This document shows, piece by piece, positions 23,993 through 35,667 of a DNA stretch of 64,000 nucleotides. The translations under genes were made by a program, and so were the position numbers. The stretch lies in contig BSBN01001687.1 in assembly GCA_027924645.1 (NCBI GenBank), positions 2,418,001-2,482,000 on the forward strand, read 5' to 3'. The notes beneath the pieces are model-generated. The model ran no database searches. It was not told the DNA's origin and was given only the letters and a program-made list of their open reading frames with translations. Positions within the stretch are counted from its first letter, which is position 1. Each line of letters starts with the position of its first letter. Source of the stretch: Cunninghamia lanceolata (lineage: Eukaryota > Streptophyta > Pinopsida > Cupressales > Cupressaceae).

Positions 23993-26290
23993 TAGACATC
24001 TATACCAAAAGACACAATAAACAAATTTGTTAAAGAATACTTGCAAACCATCAAAGACACACCCACTCAACCATGTCTTGTTTGTGATAGGCTTCATTTC
24101 CACAAGAACATTTTCCCATCTAACATTGCAATTATCGATGCTCTCTCTTTGCTTCCCATTGAAATGGTTGAAAAAACAATGACCATAGGCCAGCCCATTT
24201 GTAGGCAATGTATAAAAGTTGCTTTAAATAACAAGGTTCCTCCTTTTGCTGCGCCATCAAAGATAAGACGCAATACACAAATAGATGTTGTCCATTCATT
24301 GACTTCTTTGGAAGAAAGACTTGTCTCTTTGTGCATTGCCTTTGCACAAATAAGGCAACTAGGGTACAAAAGAGCACAATATGGGTTACTTGGCACTGTC
24401 ATCAATGTTCCCGTAGATTTCGATAGAGTTCAACAGGCATTGCCTAGGTAGCTAGATGAAACTACAACTGTCGCAATTAGATTGAAATGCAAACTAGAAT
24501 ACAAAAATGCATTTGTCCAGGGCAATGTTAGGCCTGCTTGTGTCATGAATGCCTTGGCGAGCTTGTCGAAAACCCCATTGTATATAAAAGAGAATGTTCT
24601 TATCAATAAAGATTGGCAAGCTCTATTCACCCAAAAAATTGAACAAACAAATACGAATCTTGAAATTGACACTGAAATGGATATTGAAACAATTGAGGAT
24701 GGTGATGAATCCGTAACTGAATTAGTAATACATTGGTTTAATGAGCCTCACTCGATCAAAGACTTGGATAGCACTATCATTGAAGTTGCACCATCATAAG
24801 GTTGTAAACCACTTGGTATTTTCCAAGATAGTTTCTCAGAAGAAATGAAATTTCCAACCTTGTTTTATGGTTGTGCTTGGCCAAACGATATAACTAGAAA
24901 CTTTTCCTTCCAAAAAATAGCAAAATGGGAGCTTATGCATAAAGACAACAACTTTGCAATGCACATAACAAACATTTTCTTCAAGGCCATTAAAATTATT
25001 ATTCAACAAGTGTCTTCATTGGCATGGGTGTGCATAAGGAAAACTGAATTGAAAGGTAGGAAACTCCTTGCCAAAGATGTGTGTAGTTCTGAAGCTCTAG
25101 AAAAAATATTGAGATCCCCATTGGGCTATAGATCATTAAAAACTATTCGAACTTCACTAGATTATTTAGAAAATGCCATGAAAAATATATTTGCAATGAT
25201 AAGACAATTGGGCCCTCCCACTTTTTTTGTGACACTGACAAGTGTTGAGCACTTTTGGGAACCATTGTGCCAGGCATTGCAACAAATATTGAATGAGCAG
25301 ATTTGTAGATGCAATGAAACTATAGAGGATAGGAACCTGGAATTTGAAATTAGGAAAAACCTGGTGCTTTGTAGCCGCTACTTCAATCATAGAGTCAACG
25401 CATTCCGGAAAATGATGCTTAAAAACCACAAACTATTTGGCCAAGTCCTGGACTACTTTTTCGTAACAGAGTTCTAGAATTGCGGTAATGAACATGTTCA
25501 TTTCATGCTTTGGGTAAAAAATGCCCCTTTACACGGCAATTGCTCAAACATTGAAATTGAAAACTTTGTGGACAAAAATATATCATGTGATTATTCATTA
25601 CTTGATACAAACCTGGTCAAAATGCAAACGCATCGTCATACAAAGACTTGTAAAAAATATAGAAACTCAACCTATAGGTTTATCTTTCCTTTGCCTCCCA
25701 TGGCTAGGACTACTATACTGGACCCTCTGTCTATGCCTGACAACGCAATGAAGCAAAGAGCAAGAAATTTTTTTGAGCTGCTAAAAAACAAAAGCTATAC
25801 TAAGGAAGTAACATTCCAAAGCTTCTTGCATGAAATTGATATGGCTGAAGCAGATTATATTGCAATATTGCGATCGACATTGTCACGCACTGCTATCATG
25901 TTAAAAAGAGACCCAGCTGATATTTGGATAAATGCTTTTGCAAAGCAAGTTCCATCACTCTGGTATGCAAATACAGACACACAGTTCATATTAGATGCAT
26001 ATGCTACTGCATCATACTGTTGTTCATACATGACAAAACAAGATCGAACATTATCTCTTGCATTTCATCAGGTGCGTGACCAATGCACTCATGCATATGA
26101 TGGAAAGATGCAATTCATATGAAAACTAGGCAATGCTTTACTAAACTACCAACAAATGTCAAGTCGCCAGGCTGTACACATTGTCCTCTCATTGTCGTTG
26201 CATCATAGTTCAAGGAAAACTGTTTTCATTAATACTGCTCCATTGGAAAAATGTATTTTTATGTTGAAAAGTCCTAAACTTGACAGCAAC
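23993..26290 (+). pseudogene. Helentron Rep (HUH endonuclease) with zinc-finger-like N-terminus
   Basis: The frame after the A12 run starts with a Cys-rich part (CLVCDRLHF ... CRQC) and LTSLEERLVSLCIAF, GTVINVPVDFDRVQ and FPTLFYGCAWPND, which are standard Helitron N-terminal landmarks. The Helitron-like domain follows (AMIRQLGPPTFFVTLTS). The HUH pair is at 25493-25501 (GNEHVHFMLW). The RHRHTKTC motif and FPLPPM follow. The tandem catalytic tyrosines lie in ASYCCSYMTK (about 26015-26029). Stops: TAG at about 23995, 24449 and 25475, TAA 24797, TGA 26120; all are consistent with former CAG, CAA or CGA codons. Sequence after INTAPLEKCIFMLKS stops matching Rep at about 26290, where a deletion joins it to helicase. 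Confidence 0.85.
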
Positions 26291-27500
26291 CCACTCAAAC
26301 CTAAAGGCCTTATAGTGGCTTCCATAGGGAAAGCTGCATACAATGCAAGTGGCACCACTACTCATTCCATCTTCCATTTGCCATGCAACTCTTTAAAAAT
26401 CTTGCCATTGGATTCAAACACACTTGATGGCTTGACCAAAAATTTGACTAGCTACAACTTTTGCTTCTTGATGAGGTATCATTGTCTGGTTCCTGAATGT
26501 TATACAATATTGATATTAGACTTCGCTAGATCAAGCACACACCAACAAAACCTTTTGGGAATTTGAATATCATATTTTGCGGTGACTTGTATCAAGCACA
26601 GCCTGTATGTGACACATGGGTATTTGAACAACCAATAATACATGGCGAGAAAATTCTGTACACTTTTTGGGTTGACAATGTCAAATGCTTCCACTTGCAT
26701 ACTGTAGTCAGACAAACAAATGCAAATTTCATTTCCATTCTTAATCATGCTAGGGTTTCTCAATAGACTGAAGAAGACATTTCCTACTTGAATACCATAT
26801 GTTGCAAGACTCCTCCCAATGACCCAAGCTTCCCACACTTGTTTCACAGGAATCTAGCTGTCAACAAGCACAACCAAAAAAAACTTGACACATTGCCTGG
26901 GCAGCCTTGCATATTAAACACAATAGATAAAGAGCTCAACCCTATTGATTATATACACCGCCAAGGTGAGAAATCATCATTGCCTATCACAATCATCCTA
27001 AAGAAAGACATTTTGGTTGAGTTAATTACTGCAAACCTTGATACACAAGATGGATTGGTCAATGGTGCAAATGTCATTTTCAAATTCCATACAACTGACC
27101 AACAAGACATTGTCTAGGTCTAGTTCAATGACCCCATGGTTGGAAAACTGTGACGACAAAAAATGCAAGCTCTATACACAAACTCTATCTCACCATCTTG
27201 GACTCCTGTAACAAGAATTGTAAAAAAAGTAAATTTAGCAACAAAGATAATTGCTCGAAGCCAATTCCCTTTGCAAATAGCATGTGCACGAACCATCCAT
27301 AGAGCACAGGGTCTCACAATGGATGGACTTGCTTTTGACCCTTCAAAAGTCTACCAACATGGCCTTGTATACACTGCCCTATCACGAGTGAGAAGCATTG
27401 AGTCATTGTATTTAAAACATAGACTACAACCACAAAACTTCAAAGTGTTTGACAAAGCGCAAAATGAAATGCTTCGGCTCCAAACCTTTGCACAATGGAA
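26291..27500 (+). pseudogene. PIF1-family helicase part of the Helentron, Walker A deleted
   Basis: It begins at motif Ia-like IGKAAYNASGTTTHS, so the preceding GxxGTGKS Walker A region and the last part of Rep are missing, probably some hundreds of codons. A one-base shift near 26450 separates this from the frame with Walker B (LLLLDEVSLSG, about 26453-26485), PFGNLNIIFCGDLYQAQPV, VVRQTN, the late motif ARTIHRAQGLTM (about 27280) and VYTALSRVRSIESLYL. Stops at about 26497 (TGA), 26530 (TAG), 26764, 27115, 27121 (TAG) and 27150 (TGA). ATP binding is impossible as it stands. Confidence 0.85.
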
Positions 27501-28161
27501 AGTGCAATACAGTCTTGCTTCTATCCCTTCTAGCCGCTTCACTGTATGCTCTTTAAATACACGCATCTTTGAATTACATGCACAAGACATAGTTAACGAC
27601 TATCATTTGCTTAAAGCAACTGTGCTTTGTTTCCAAGAAACTAGAGAGAATGTTCTTGACCATATTGGATTGTTGGATGAAATATTCAATTGTCATACTG
27701 CATTAAATATACACGGACTATTAACATGCTACAAAAAAGTGGTCTCTCTGCAAAAAATAGAGACTTTTGCAACAAAGCACATGGAATCAATCACTATAGA
27801 CTTATTGCACCTTGGTACTGCTTTACGCATCACAAATATTTATTTGGCACCTTCTGCGAGCATTGATGAATTGCTGCTTCTGGTGAATAATATTGTCAAG
27901 TCATTGCCACCCAATTGCAAATTGATTCTCGTTGGAGACTTCAACATAGACATGCTTCAATCCAAGAGAACACAAACAAGATTGCTTCAATTTATGCAAG
28001 AACTTGAACTCTGCTTGGTAGTTGACAAGCCAACAACACTTGCAGGCACTTTGCTAGATCACTTTTGGGTACGCGGCATTGATATTGGTCTTGTGAACTT
28101 CATTGTGCTTGATACCTATTAGACAGACCACTTTGCAATATCTTTTGACTTCCCTCTATAA
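27501..28161 (+). pseudogene. EEP (exonuclease-endonuclease-phosphatase) domain of the Helentron
   Basis: Fused in frame behind the helicase. Landmarks in order: FTVCSLNTR (Asn of motif 1), CFQETR (metal-binding Glu), LRITNIYLAPSA, ILVGDFNID (the GDFN motif), LDHFWVRGI and, after TAG at 28120, TDHFAISF (the catalytic Asp-His of the SDH motif). All main catalytic positions are present, so this is the best preserved part. It ends at TAA 28159-28161. An EEP endonuclease fused C-terminal to Rep/helicase is the Helentron signature; it is similar to endonucleases of LINE-type retrotransposons. Confidence 0.85.
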
Positions 28162-28784
28162 CACAACACTTCACTTTGCTGTATGCATCTGGCTATGGTT
28201 GCAAACCCTATAAAAATATTGTTGCTAAATTCAAGTTCTTATATTTAATTCTCTATAGATATGCACACTATGTAAAACATATTGATTGTGTCATACTGTG
28301 TTTTTTTCATTCTTACTCATGTAAAAAAGCATTGTTCGAATTGTTGTGAGGTGTGTAAACCAATAAAAAAAGTTTCAAATACTATATTAGATACAATCAA
28401 AACTCTTTAGATTTATAATTACACACTAAAGATCAATCTGAATTTTGTAGATACCTTACACTCGTAGCAACACTTGCAACAACGCAGACATAGTTATCAT
28501 TGAGAGTTGGAAACACAATAAAATGTTTGCAGAGGAGCATCCAGCCAAAAGGCAAAGAGAAGATCACAAAGGTTCTCACATCAAACATCTTTGCTAGCAA
28601 CTTATTGTTTTTTCTTTTTGTTTTAAAAACATGCCTCTGTTTGTAAGCTTGATAATTGATATTGATACTGGGTAAATAGATTGTTTAGGGGCTCGAATAA
28701 ATTAAAACATTGAATAGTTGCTTTAAGTTATTCAACATGATGTAAATAATGCTTTTGCCTTTGCTATATCCATTGCTGAAATAT

Positions 28785-30293
28785 AACCTTATGCATGTTT
28801 CCATGTCTAGCGATGCACACATGCTTGTTGGCCAGGCAGACTCCTCTAGCGGCCAGCACCAAGAAAAAAGGTTGTTTTTAGGCAAAAACTTCTATACATC
28901 TGGCTTGATTCTTTTACTCCTCATTTACACATTCAATATATTGCATGTCCTATTAGAGATCCTATTGTTTGGCTATTATAATTTTGGTTTTGTTAGTTTG
29001 CCTTCATACAATAGAGAAGATATCTGCTAATTAAGTTGGTTGTGTACTTGTGGCATGCACCGCATGTCAACAGATTAAAGCTAGAACTCCATACAGTATC
29101 AAGCATACTCGAACTCTACACCAAAAAATCAGCCCTCATTTTTGAAGGTGATGTTCTTGTAGTCTATGGCCCAGGTTGCAATAAAAACACTGCAATACAA
29201 GGAAAAGCAGAAATTGTCCATGTTGATCTTGTAGATAGCTACGACTAAATGACCATAACATCAAACATCAATAACAAGTTGATTGACACTTTTTTTCTGC
29301 AACTTTTCCTTGGTGCAAGTGTACGAATCACAAAGTTCTTGATTAAAAATAAAACACAATATGAAAGAGGAGACGCAGATTGCTGCCTAGTATTGACTTC
29401 AAAAACCACTGTTGAAAGCATTCAAAAAGTTTGCAAGTAGTGCAAGCTAACACTTGGTATGACTATCTCTCAACTCATCCAATCAGATAGCGACTACTCA
29501 GTAGGAACGTTTGGTGCTGTTGTGACTGCTCATCACCAAACACCAAACCAATACGAGTTGCATGTCAAAGATGGTGACTCACAAAATGATGTGGCCACTA
29601 TAAGCCTTCTATCCTAGATATAGCAACACATTTTATAGCTTTTGCAATAAATACTATGCTAACAATTACAATTTATTTATTTTGGCTATATTAAAGGTCC
29701 TAGTCCCTAGCAACCACTCTGAATTATATGCTACCCTTCACCAAATGCTCGCCTCAGCCACAACTCCATTGATCCTTTTCAAAAATGTCGTTCGAAGTGG
29801 CTCAAGAGGGACACGAGTCATACATTCAACCCAATCCACATTCATAGATGAATTAAATGATCAATGCACTAAAGATTTTTTGCCGACTCTTGCATGCACA
29901 AATATCTAAGCAAACATTCTAAACACTTCATTCTTGTTGCAGCTTCCAATATTGTAATGTGTTGCAATTTTAAACTTTTATATTGCACTAATAGGATGTT
30001 TGCTTCCATGGCAGGTGACTGGGACATTGAAAGCAAAGAATGTTCATCTACCTCCTTACCAGCCATACTGTACAATTCAAAAAATAGATGGGGTTGTTGA
30101 TTGTTACTTGCACAAAGAACTTTTGCAGCATAATTTCCCTCAGCTTGCAGCTATCCCTTACATAAAGTACAGACAAGATATTTCTGCAGTTGTGTTTTTG
30201 CTACGTAGATTTCAGATACAGGGAACCTTTACATTGTCAATGGACAATTGCATAGTTGAACTTGTCAAGGAAACAAACAATTCTTTGCTTTGA
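28785..30293 (+). pseudogene. OB-fold/RPA-like single-strand DNA-binding protein, probable, with introns
   Basis: Pieces on the plus strand look like exons of one gene. A short N-terminal piece starts near ATG 28793. A long piece at about 29065-29615 is open apart from TAA 29246 and TAG 29438, with stretches such as FEGDVLVVYG, LGASVRITKFLIKN and DADCCLVLTS that look like OB-fold strands. A third piece is at about 29695-29908, and a last one starts at 30015 after an acceptor-like CCATGGCAG and ends at TGA 30291-30293. RPA-like proteins are known passengers or components of Helitrons and Helentrons, and the position 0.6 kb behind the EEP frame fits. The family call rests on pattern only. Confidence 0.4.
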
Positions 30294-31396
30294 CATTTAT
30301 ATAGACAAACCTATTTTTTTTGTTAAAACAATTTATGCTCACTCTGTACCAGCCACGACTAAAGCTACCTAGGGTTGCCTTTTGACATTGGAAAATTGAA
30401 TATTTCAAATAGTCACTGTATTGTGAATCATTAGCATCACATGTGAACGGTTTAATACATGGATTGTTGTATAAAAAATGTTTGGCATTTGCTGTGAATG
30501 TTTAGTTCTTGAATCCCATGTGTTGATTTCTTCCTTGTTTGGCTTAATCTGCAGCCAATACTCAATGTTCTGTGTTTTCATTTAACAATCTTCTCTGATG
30601 GTACTAAAGATTAATCTAATCAAAATTCATTTATAATGAATATATTGTTTGTAGCATATGTTATTATGCAGTCATGGAAGGAATTGGCTTTTACTTGCAT
30701 AGTTCAAGGTTTTGTTTTGTCTCGTTTGTAAGCACTTCGTCAGAATGCTCTCAAAAATCTAATAGAACATATTAAACAGGACTTGTACTGCTAGCTCAAG
30801 TTTCCTCAAATCAAATTATGATTATGCATATTTATCTATCTTGTATCTTTAATTTAGTTGTTGCTTTTGGTTGAGCTTTGTAAAATATGGGTTGGTTTTC
30901 GATTATCCTATGTTTTGATACTTCTTTCTTGTGGCTCCTTCGCATGCCTTTGCTCCTCTACATCTAGCAGGGATTGTAGTTGCATTGCAGCTCTTGTTGA
31001 TATTGGAGATGACAAGGGTGCCTCATTTCCATAGAAATGAAAGAATGGAGAACTTGAACAGTTGCAATTAAATAGTTGTGACTAGAGTAAAGACAACAAT
31101 ATTAGTAGATGTAGTCAAGTGACTATTAGTTGCCTCCATGATGTTATCATCTCATGCCAATATAATACTGCCACTATTTTTAATCATTTCTATCTACAAT
31201 AAAAGGATTTTGATTGCTTGCAAGGAAACTTGGTTCATTCAATATTGCATGTTTCTTTCATATATTTACTTCTCCGTGGTAGTTGTGTAGCTATCTACGA
31301 CCATTTGGTGTTCATGAATACCTTCACATTACAATTCCTCTTACAAAGTTGTGTGTGGGTGGGGGATTAGTTATGAACTAGAGGATGTTTTTGCGT

Positions 31397-31442
<46 letters not shown>

Positions 31443-31962
31443 AGGGTCATTTTCATTACAATCTTTTAACAAGCTTCTCTTCCATAACATTATGTTTGTA
31501 AACATGTATGTATGTAATGAACTCTATGTTTTTGAACAAATCAATGTCAATAGAAATATAATCTTTTTTGAATTTTACATGTTGATAATCTAGAGCATTA
31601 TGTTGATAGTTTATGTATTCATTTGTATTCTGGATTGTCTATCTCACCTAAGTTGGTTGATAGTTTTGTATGTAGGTGGTCACTCAATCTACATTTATTT
31701 TGGCTACAATGGCAAGGTGAGGTCCTTCTACTCTACAAAGTCAGTGATTTGCTTACTTTTGGAAGATTTGTATGGCTTGTTTACTATTTCCATATATGAT
31801 TCATTTTTCTCCAAGACATAAATACCTATTTATCGAATTTGTTTAATTGGAGTATGTAACAAAATAATTGTGATGCATGGTTATCCCTAACCTTCAATTT
31901 AGAGTTGTACATGATGTTCAATTATGTAGGTTACATCATGTGGTTTTCATTGAATATGGTGG
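30294..31962. other. No gene recognised; likely contains the Helentron 3' end
   Basis: AT-rich, no domain. It contains the CA microsatellite at 31401-31439. Confidence 0.5.
31401..31439. repeat. (CA) microsatellite
   Basis: About 20 uninterrupted CA units. Confidence 0.95.
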
Positions 31963-33264
31963 TGTAACGTCAAAAATTGCATGGTCTTGCAATTTCACAC
32001 TGCATTTTGTACTCATTTTGGTGTCCGCTCTCTTAGCATGTTTTTAGGCTCATTTCGGCCTTGCCTTAGCCTTTTTCCTGTAATCACACGTGCTTTTGTG
32101 TTATGTTCAACCCTTTGTGTTTGTTTATGTGAAAATCTATTTTAGTGCAATGTTTATCTCATTCTATGGTGTTCCATGTGACTAGGAATTGGAGTTGCCT
32201 GGATGCTAGCGCTTAGCACAGACGGCCGCACGTTGCGCTAGCATCCCACACCTATGTGGCCTTGGTGACCGTTTCTGGGCATTACTTGCCACCTCCAACG
32301 ATGACTCGAGATTCCAATAATGCCTCTACACCGCCCAGAACGTCTCTATTTGACCCTATCTCTTTGTTCTCCCTCTCACATTGCAATTTTAGGATTTCCA
32401 TCTTTCATTCTCATGCAATCTTGGTTAATTCTCTCTTGGATCTACAACTTTTGTGAATTATTGTGAAGCTTGGATCTATTGATGATCTCCTACAACATTT
32501 ATTGTGCTCCATCAATTCTCCTTTGCAACTGTGCTCTTTTGGTGCATGTTCATGTGAGTTCTTGGAGGGTTTTGTGCTTTTCTTCGTAGGGTTTTATGAA
32601 AGCATTGCTTGCTAGTTAGTCTACTCCAACTAGGTAGTTTGTACTTCATCCAAATAGGTGATAGTGTTTCATGTTACTCTCTTTTATTTCCTTGTTATAG
32701 TGTAGCCCATTGCTCTTTGCATTGTGTGGTTACCTTTCATTTTCCTTTCTTTCTTCATAGCTATTGCATAAGTTTTATTCACTTAGCCTTGAGTAGATTG
32801 GTTTGTTTGCAATTTTCATTTGTCACTACTATTTATTTCTTAGACACACTTAAGAAATAGCAGCACACACACTCTATTTCATGATTTTTCATCTTGGCTT
32901 CCTGTGGAGGTTGAAAGACCGAAATAAGGGCTTGACATGAAGGCAAGCCCCCAAGCAACTCAAACCATTTTCTCTTTTCTTTTACAAAATGTCAATTTTG
33001 GGTGAGAAGCTCCATTCCTTCAACATTGGTTTTGTGATCTCTCACTAAAACCTTCTCTTATTTCCTTGTTAATTTATTTATTTTATTTCAATTTTATATA
33101 CATCTTTATTTTGTTTATTTATTTCATGTCACATGGAAATTATTGTTTTAGTATTTTGGTTATAGTTGAGATGTGCAGGTGACAAGGAATCAAATTGAGT
33201 TAAGACTTTTTATTTTCCAAGCTCTCTGGACTACAACACGACGGGCAGACATCCTCATGACGCA
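31963..33264 (+). repeat. 5' LTR of the gag-protease gypsy relic
   Basis: Starts TGTAACGTC and ends ...ATGACGCA directly before a primer-site-like TTGGTGTCCCTAGCAG. The last 630 bp have no counterpart because the 3' LTR is truncated. It contains the hairpin GGGCTTG (32928-32934) ... CAAGCCC (32944-32950), also found in the LTR at 7848. Confidence 0.65.
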
Positions 33265-33285
33265 TTGGTGTCCCTAGCAGTGGGC
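33265..33285 (+). other. Probable primer-binding site
   Basis: TTGGTGTCCCTAGCAGTGGG follows the CA end of the LTR directly. The tRNA partner is not certain. Confidence 0.45.
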
Positions 33286-33779
33286 TCCATTCTTTTGTGA
33301 TAGGTTCCTCTGTTTCCCTTCTTTTAGGTTCTATACTTAAAATTCTGTAATTTTGTTTACAGTTGTTTATTTCTAGCAATCTATCAATTTTTCCTTCATT
33401 TTCCAAGCACTTAATTTAGTTTCTTTTTATATCTCTTAGCACAAAGTGGGTCTGTTGATGTTAGTCTTTCTAAACCATTAGACAATAGAAAACTAGATAG
33501 GACCCTAGTGTAGTTGTAGTGGAAAGTTCCCTTGATTATTGTATTTTAATCAAGGTGTGACTTTTTCTCTTCTACATATTTGGTGAACCTGACACATTTA
33601 TACTTTTAAACATCTTCTTAAACATTCAAACACTCTCTTAAACTTTCAATACAAAACAAATCTTCTTTATCACATTCTTCTATATGTTGTGAGGCCAAAA
33701 CACATGGTTTATGAGTTTCACAACCTAGTCATCTAATTCATAGTATATCATCCATAGAAGTTTACAACATGCCTCTATA

Positions 33780-35405
33780 ATGGCTCAATCCAGTACCCCT
33801 AGCACTCATATTCACTCAACACCAGATTTCATAAACTTTTCTTGTGATCTAGCTATCACAACTCTTCCTCTCTCATCTTTCATGACTATTCCCATGACTA
33901 ATTAACATGATGTTGAGGTATCTTTTGATCACGAGGGTGCACTAAGCAGTGTCCCATTTGAGCAGATTCATGAGCAAGACTATCATTTGGTAGATTTCTA
34001 GGATAATCTACATCATGAGGACTTGCCTAGGGCTTCTATTCCTCTAGTCGATGCTCTTCATGCAATGTTAATTGGCCACCCTCACAATCTTGATTTCCTA
34101 TGTGGTATTTCCCATATCATTCATAGTGATACTCCACCATTGGCAAGATACTACTTAGGACCTCAAGACTCTTATTCAAATATAATTGGTAATCAATTTT
34201 ATATTCCTATGCCAACCTCATGTACACAAACATTCACATCTTCACAAATGGCTACAAGTGCTACACATCAAGCAAGTGCAGGTGCCAATTTGTCTAGAGG
34301 TTCCGTGAACCCCATTAACCAATATAGGTTTGTTTTGCCCTCACATCCCATGTCATTTACTTTTCCTACCGGTGTCCTCGAAGCCTCTCAATAGTTATCA
34401 CTTCCCCTTGCTTCTACTCCCCTTTCTGTGCCTATGCACACTACCGACCCCATTGTCAACTAACTTCTTTAGAACATTGGTTCCCTCTAATAGCATCTTG
34501 CTTTGTTCTCCACTTCATCCATGCAACCTCTTGTTCCTACCTATTATAGACGTAGTCCACTTTCACTTTCCATTCTCACTACCCCCTTTCCTCAGGGCTT
34601 CGAGGCACCCAGGTTTGAAAATTATTACGGAAAAGGAGACCCCAGATACACATATCTTCCTTCATTGCCTTGTGTAGTGAATTCATTTTTCAAGATGCTT
34701 TGCTAGCAAAGATATTCCCATGGTCATTGAAAGACACTGCATTGGATTGGTTTTGCTTACTTCTTGGTCATTCTATTCTTTCTTTGGAGCATATGGTAAA
34801 TCAATTCTTATAGCACTTCCAGGCCAACATTGGGTTGCATGTGACATTTACTGACCTCATCCGATGTCACCAAGGAGCCAATAAAAAAGTCACTGATTTC
34901 ATATGTCGCTACTAAGCTCTCTTCTCACAAATCCCTTATGCCCTGTCAAATTCTGATAGCGGGTTTTCATCAAAAACATGTAGCCTCAAATCGAGGATAT
35001 GATTTTATTGATGAAGTATTAATCATTTGCACACTTATGCACTGCACTTCGTGACTACAAGCAGTTTGTTAGCCAATTCGAGGTGCCTACCTTAACTACT
35101 CCTGTTGGGTAGTTTGATGCTTCTTCTTTCACTAATTACAAATAATAGTAAAAACTTTTTCAAAAATAATACTTCAACAATATTCAACAATGCAACAACT
35201 ACATCGCCCTCTTAAGATGCTTTAGCCCTCTCTACTCAAAAAATGTAAAATAATCGCAAGTTTACTCCTCTCACAAAGTCTCTTTATTTTATTTTGTAAT
35301 AGCTATCGAATAATAATTTAGTGTAGTTGCTACCCATTCATCTTCTAGACACTCGCAAACCCTTGCCACCTTTTTATGACCTGAAGGCCTTTTGTTTGTT
35401 CCACA
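33780..35405 (+). pseudogene. gag: Gypsy gag, decayed, interrupted by a nested LTR element
   Basis: ATG at 33780 opens one frame to about 34705 with seven in-frame stops and no frameshift, all TAA or TAG and all in places where Gln fits. The gag core begins at FEAPRFENYYGKGDPRYTY (about 34596), the usual PxFExYxGxxDP entry of plant gypsy capsids. After TGC TAG near 34704 the matching sequence continues in shifted frames: DALDWF-like, LEHMVNQFL, FQANIGLHVTF and VTDFICRYQALFSQIP. The zinc-knuckle-like end FCLFH at about 35385 is cut by the nested element and resumes at 38330 with GHDTKICLHLKH. Confidence 0.7.
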
Positions 35406-35667
35406 TGTTGGTGTAATTAAATATTTAATTACACTTTATTAAGTTGACTTAGGGATAATTTTAGTCTTAGGTTATTTTAAAGTCATATTAGGGTTTTCTA
35501 ACTTGAAAATATAAAAGCAAGTTCTCACATGTAATTCATTAATCCGATTTCATTAATTGCATCCAATATTGTGCAAATTCATCCTCTATGTTTTTTCCTC
35601 TTGTAGAAGGTAAATCCTAGGTTTTGCAGGTGATCCTAGTTGCTTGAGTCAATCAGTCACTCTCACA
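35406..35667 (+). repeat. 5' LTR of the nested element (262 bp)
   Basis: Starts TGTTGGTGTAATTAAATATT with an inner palindrome (AATTAAATATTTAATT) and ends CTCTCACA. A TATAAAAG box lies at about 35510-35517. Confidence 0.9.

Larger units (their letters stand above)
22113..30293 (+). mobile_element. Decayed Helentron-type rolling-circle transposon
   Basis: In order on the plus strand: OTU-like cysteine-protease domains, a DUF6570-like zinc region and Helitron N-terminal region, HUH Rep with tandem Tyr, PIF1-family helicase, EEP endonuclease, and then a separate OB-fold-like gene. OTU plus a C-terminal EEP endonuclease distinguishes Helentrons (Helitron2-like) from the canonical plant Helitrons. 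The copy is dead: at least 15 in-frame stops, two frameshifts and an internal deletion. Helentron ends (short inverted repeats, 3' hairpin) were not identified, so the limits given are only those of recognisable coding sequence. Confidence 0.8.

Noticed and set aside
24094..24405. Minus-strand open stretch of about 100 codons in the Helentron
   Set aside because: Complement of the well-supported Rep N-terminal region; no family resemblance.
31351..31593. Open stretch with His-Thr repeats
   Set aside because: It is the translation of the CA microsatellite.
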